Positions 63,078-64,000 of a DNA stretch of 64,000 bases are shown piece after piece; the first letter of the stretch is position 1; each line of letters begins with the position of its first letter. The position numbers and the translations under genes were made by a program. The stretch is taken from NCBI RefSeq assembly GCF_018413645.1, contig NZ_JAHCDA010000001.1:1488001-1552000 (forward strand), written 5' to 3'. Under the pieces are notes generated by a model, which saw only the letters and a list, made by a program, of their open reading frames with translations, was not told the DNA's origin and made no database searches. This DNA is from Roseococcus pinisoli (GTDB lineage Bacteria; Pseudomonadota; Alphaproteobacteria; Acetobacterales; Acetobacteraceae).

Positions 63078-64000
63078 TTATAAACGCTCTGCCGCCGCGC
63101 TGAAATGCCGGGTGGGAGACGGTGCCCTTTCCCCGGGGCGCAGCAGGTCGCGGTACAGCCCGACCAGCCGCGCCGCCTCGGCCTCCCAGCCCCATTCCGC
63201 CCGCGCCGCCCGCCAGCCGGCCTCCCCGAGACGCGCCCGCGTTGCCCGGTCGGCGAGGGTGGCGATGGCGGCCGCGATGGAGGCGGGCTCCGTCACCTCC
63301 ACCAACAGGCCGCAGCCGGCGGTTTGCACGATCCGCGCCACCCCGGTCGCGAAGGCGGGCGCGATGGCGGAAAGACCGATCGCCATCCCGTCGAAGAGCT
63401 TGTGGGGGAGGGCGAGGCGATGATTCTCCTCGCCGGGCTGGAAAAGGACGAGGTTCACGTCGGCCTCTGCCGCCGCGCGGGCAAGCGCCGCCTCGGCGGG
63501 CATCCAGCCGGCGATCTCGAGGCGGGCGGTCAGCCCCGCCCGCTCCGCCGCGGCGCGGAAGGCCGGCTCGCTGCCATCCGTGAAGCGGCCGATGATCAGC
63601 AGTCGCGTCTGCGGCGGCGCCAGGGTCAGGGCCGCCAGCAGCTGCGGCCAGCCCCGCTTCACGCCGATCGCGCCGAGATGCAGCAGGGTGAGGGGCCCTT
63701 CCCGATGCTCGCGGCGGGGAAGACCGGGCGGGACCAGGGCGTGGTTGCGCACGGCGATGCGCGGCCGGCGCGGGGAAAAATCCTCCGCCAGCCCTTCCTT
63801 GGCCAGGACCACCGCATCGGCCGCCCGGCCCATGAGGCGGAGGGCGAGGCGCAGGGCGCCGCGGGCCAGGCCGCGCAGCGGCCGTGCCAGCCGGGCGTCG
63901 AGGCGCGAGGGATAGTGCTCATGGACGTCCAGCACCACGCGGGCGCCGCAACGCCAGCCGGCCAGCAGCGCGACGGCCCAGGAATCCGGCTCGGAGGCAT
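63078..64000 (-). CDS. Glycosyltransferase (GT4-like), truncated at window edge
   Basis: At least 307 residues, continuing past base 64000. The visible part reads DSWAVALLAGWRCGARVVLDVHEHYPSRL (donor-domain opening), then APPQTRLLIIGRFTDGSEP, AGWMPAEAALARAAAEADVNLVLFQPGEENHRLALPHKLFDGMAIGLSAIAP (pieces: ADVNLVLFQPG and LPHKLFDGMA), with the GT-B nucleotide-sugar site. The apparent internal start at 63938 is not the true start, because coding continues upstream. The gene is 7 bases before the dehydratase start and likely in the same surface-polysaccharide operon. Confidence 0.85.
   Translation of the reverse strand, partial: ASEPDSWAVALLAGWRCGARVVLDVHEHYPSRLDARLARPLRGLARGALRLALRLMGRAADAVVLAKEGLAEDFSPRRPRIAVRNHALVPPGLPRREHREGPLTLLHLGAIGVKRGWPQLLAALTLAPPQTRLLIIGRFTDGSEPAFRAAAERAGLTARLEIAGWMPAEAALARAAAEADVNLVLFQPGEENHRLALPHKLFDGMAIGLSAIAPAFATGVARIVQTAGCGLLVEVTEPASIAAAIATLADRATRARLGEAGWRAARAEWGWEAEAARLVGLYRDLLRPGERAPSPTRHFSAAAERL

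Overview
The window is 64 kb of uniformly GC-rich chromosomal DNA from an alphaproteobacterium. The protein families, the operon types (tkt-gap-pgk, DUF484-xerC, etfBA-hbd) and the orphan TctC/Bug-type binding protein point to Acetobacteraceae of the Roseomonas kind. That placement is inferred from general likeness; there is no rRNA to confirm it. No tRNA, rRNA, CRISPR array, prophage or insertion sequence was seen. Coding density is very high and many neighbours overlap by 1-8 bases.

Layout. 0-4 kb: catabolic genes (hydantoinase B fragment, SMP-30 lactonase, flavin monooxygenase, Ldh-type dehydrogenase). 4-8.3 kb: central carbon operon tkt-gap-pgk on the minus strand. 8.4-11.5 kb: a TauD/TfdA dioxygenase and Bug binding protein behind a promoter containing an 18-bp perfect palindrome, with a LacI-family regulator facing them. 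11.7-13.3 kb: an ABC-F ATPase preceded by a 17-codon leader and two mutually exclusive hairpins. 13.3-17.9 kb: priA, a transaldolase-like aldolase, DUF484 and xerC. 17.9-24.9 kb: small enzymes, MgtC, an EAL protein with a degenerate GGDEF site, and an M20 amidohydrolase. 24.9-32.9 kb: a plus-strand block with a cobalamin theme (ArsR-methyltransferase, metH, lipoprotein, CDF transporter, TonB, cobalamin adenosyltransferase). 32.9-38.9 kb: hbd-etfA-etfB, an HTH protein, Smr protein, lutC-lutB. 38.9-46.9 kb: LivK-like binding protein with an SCP2-like/hydrolase fusion, class III aminotransferase, GIY-YIG protein, COG0523 GTPase with a WD40 partner, aldo/keto reductase, DUF3775. 46.9-52.6 kb: surface sugar genes (EvaA-type NDP-hexose 2,3-dehydratase, GT2, HddC-like nucleotidyltransferase, GmhA, and a DegT aminotransferase). 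52.7-58 kb: a YbiT-like ABC-F and an EmrAB-like efflux operon with a divergent TetR regulator and two matching operators. 58-64 kb: amidase, tandem glycine riboswitch upstream of a DadA-like oxidase, a WbpM/FlaA1-type sugar dehydratase and a glycosyltransferase cut by the window edge.

The most notable non-coding signals are: the leader/attenuator before the first ABC-F gene; a two-copy intergenic element whose hairpin is kept by three compensatory base-pair changes; the tandem glycine riboswitch; the LacI- and TetR-type operators; and tandem repeats upstream of the COG0523 GTPase.
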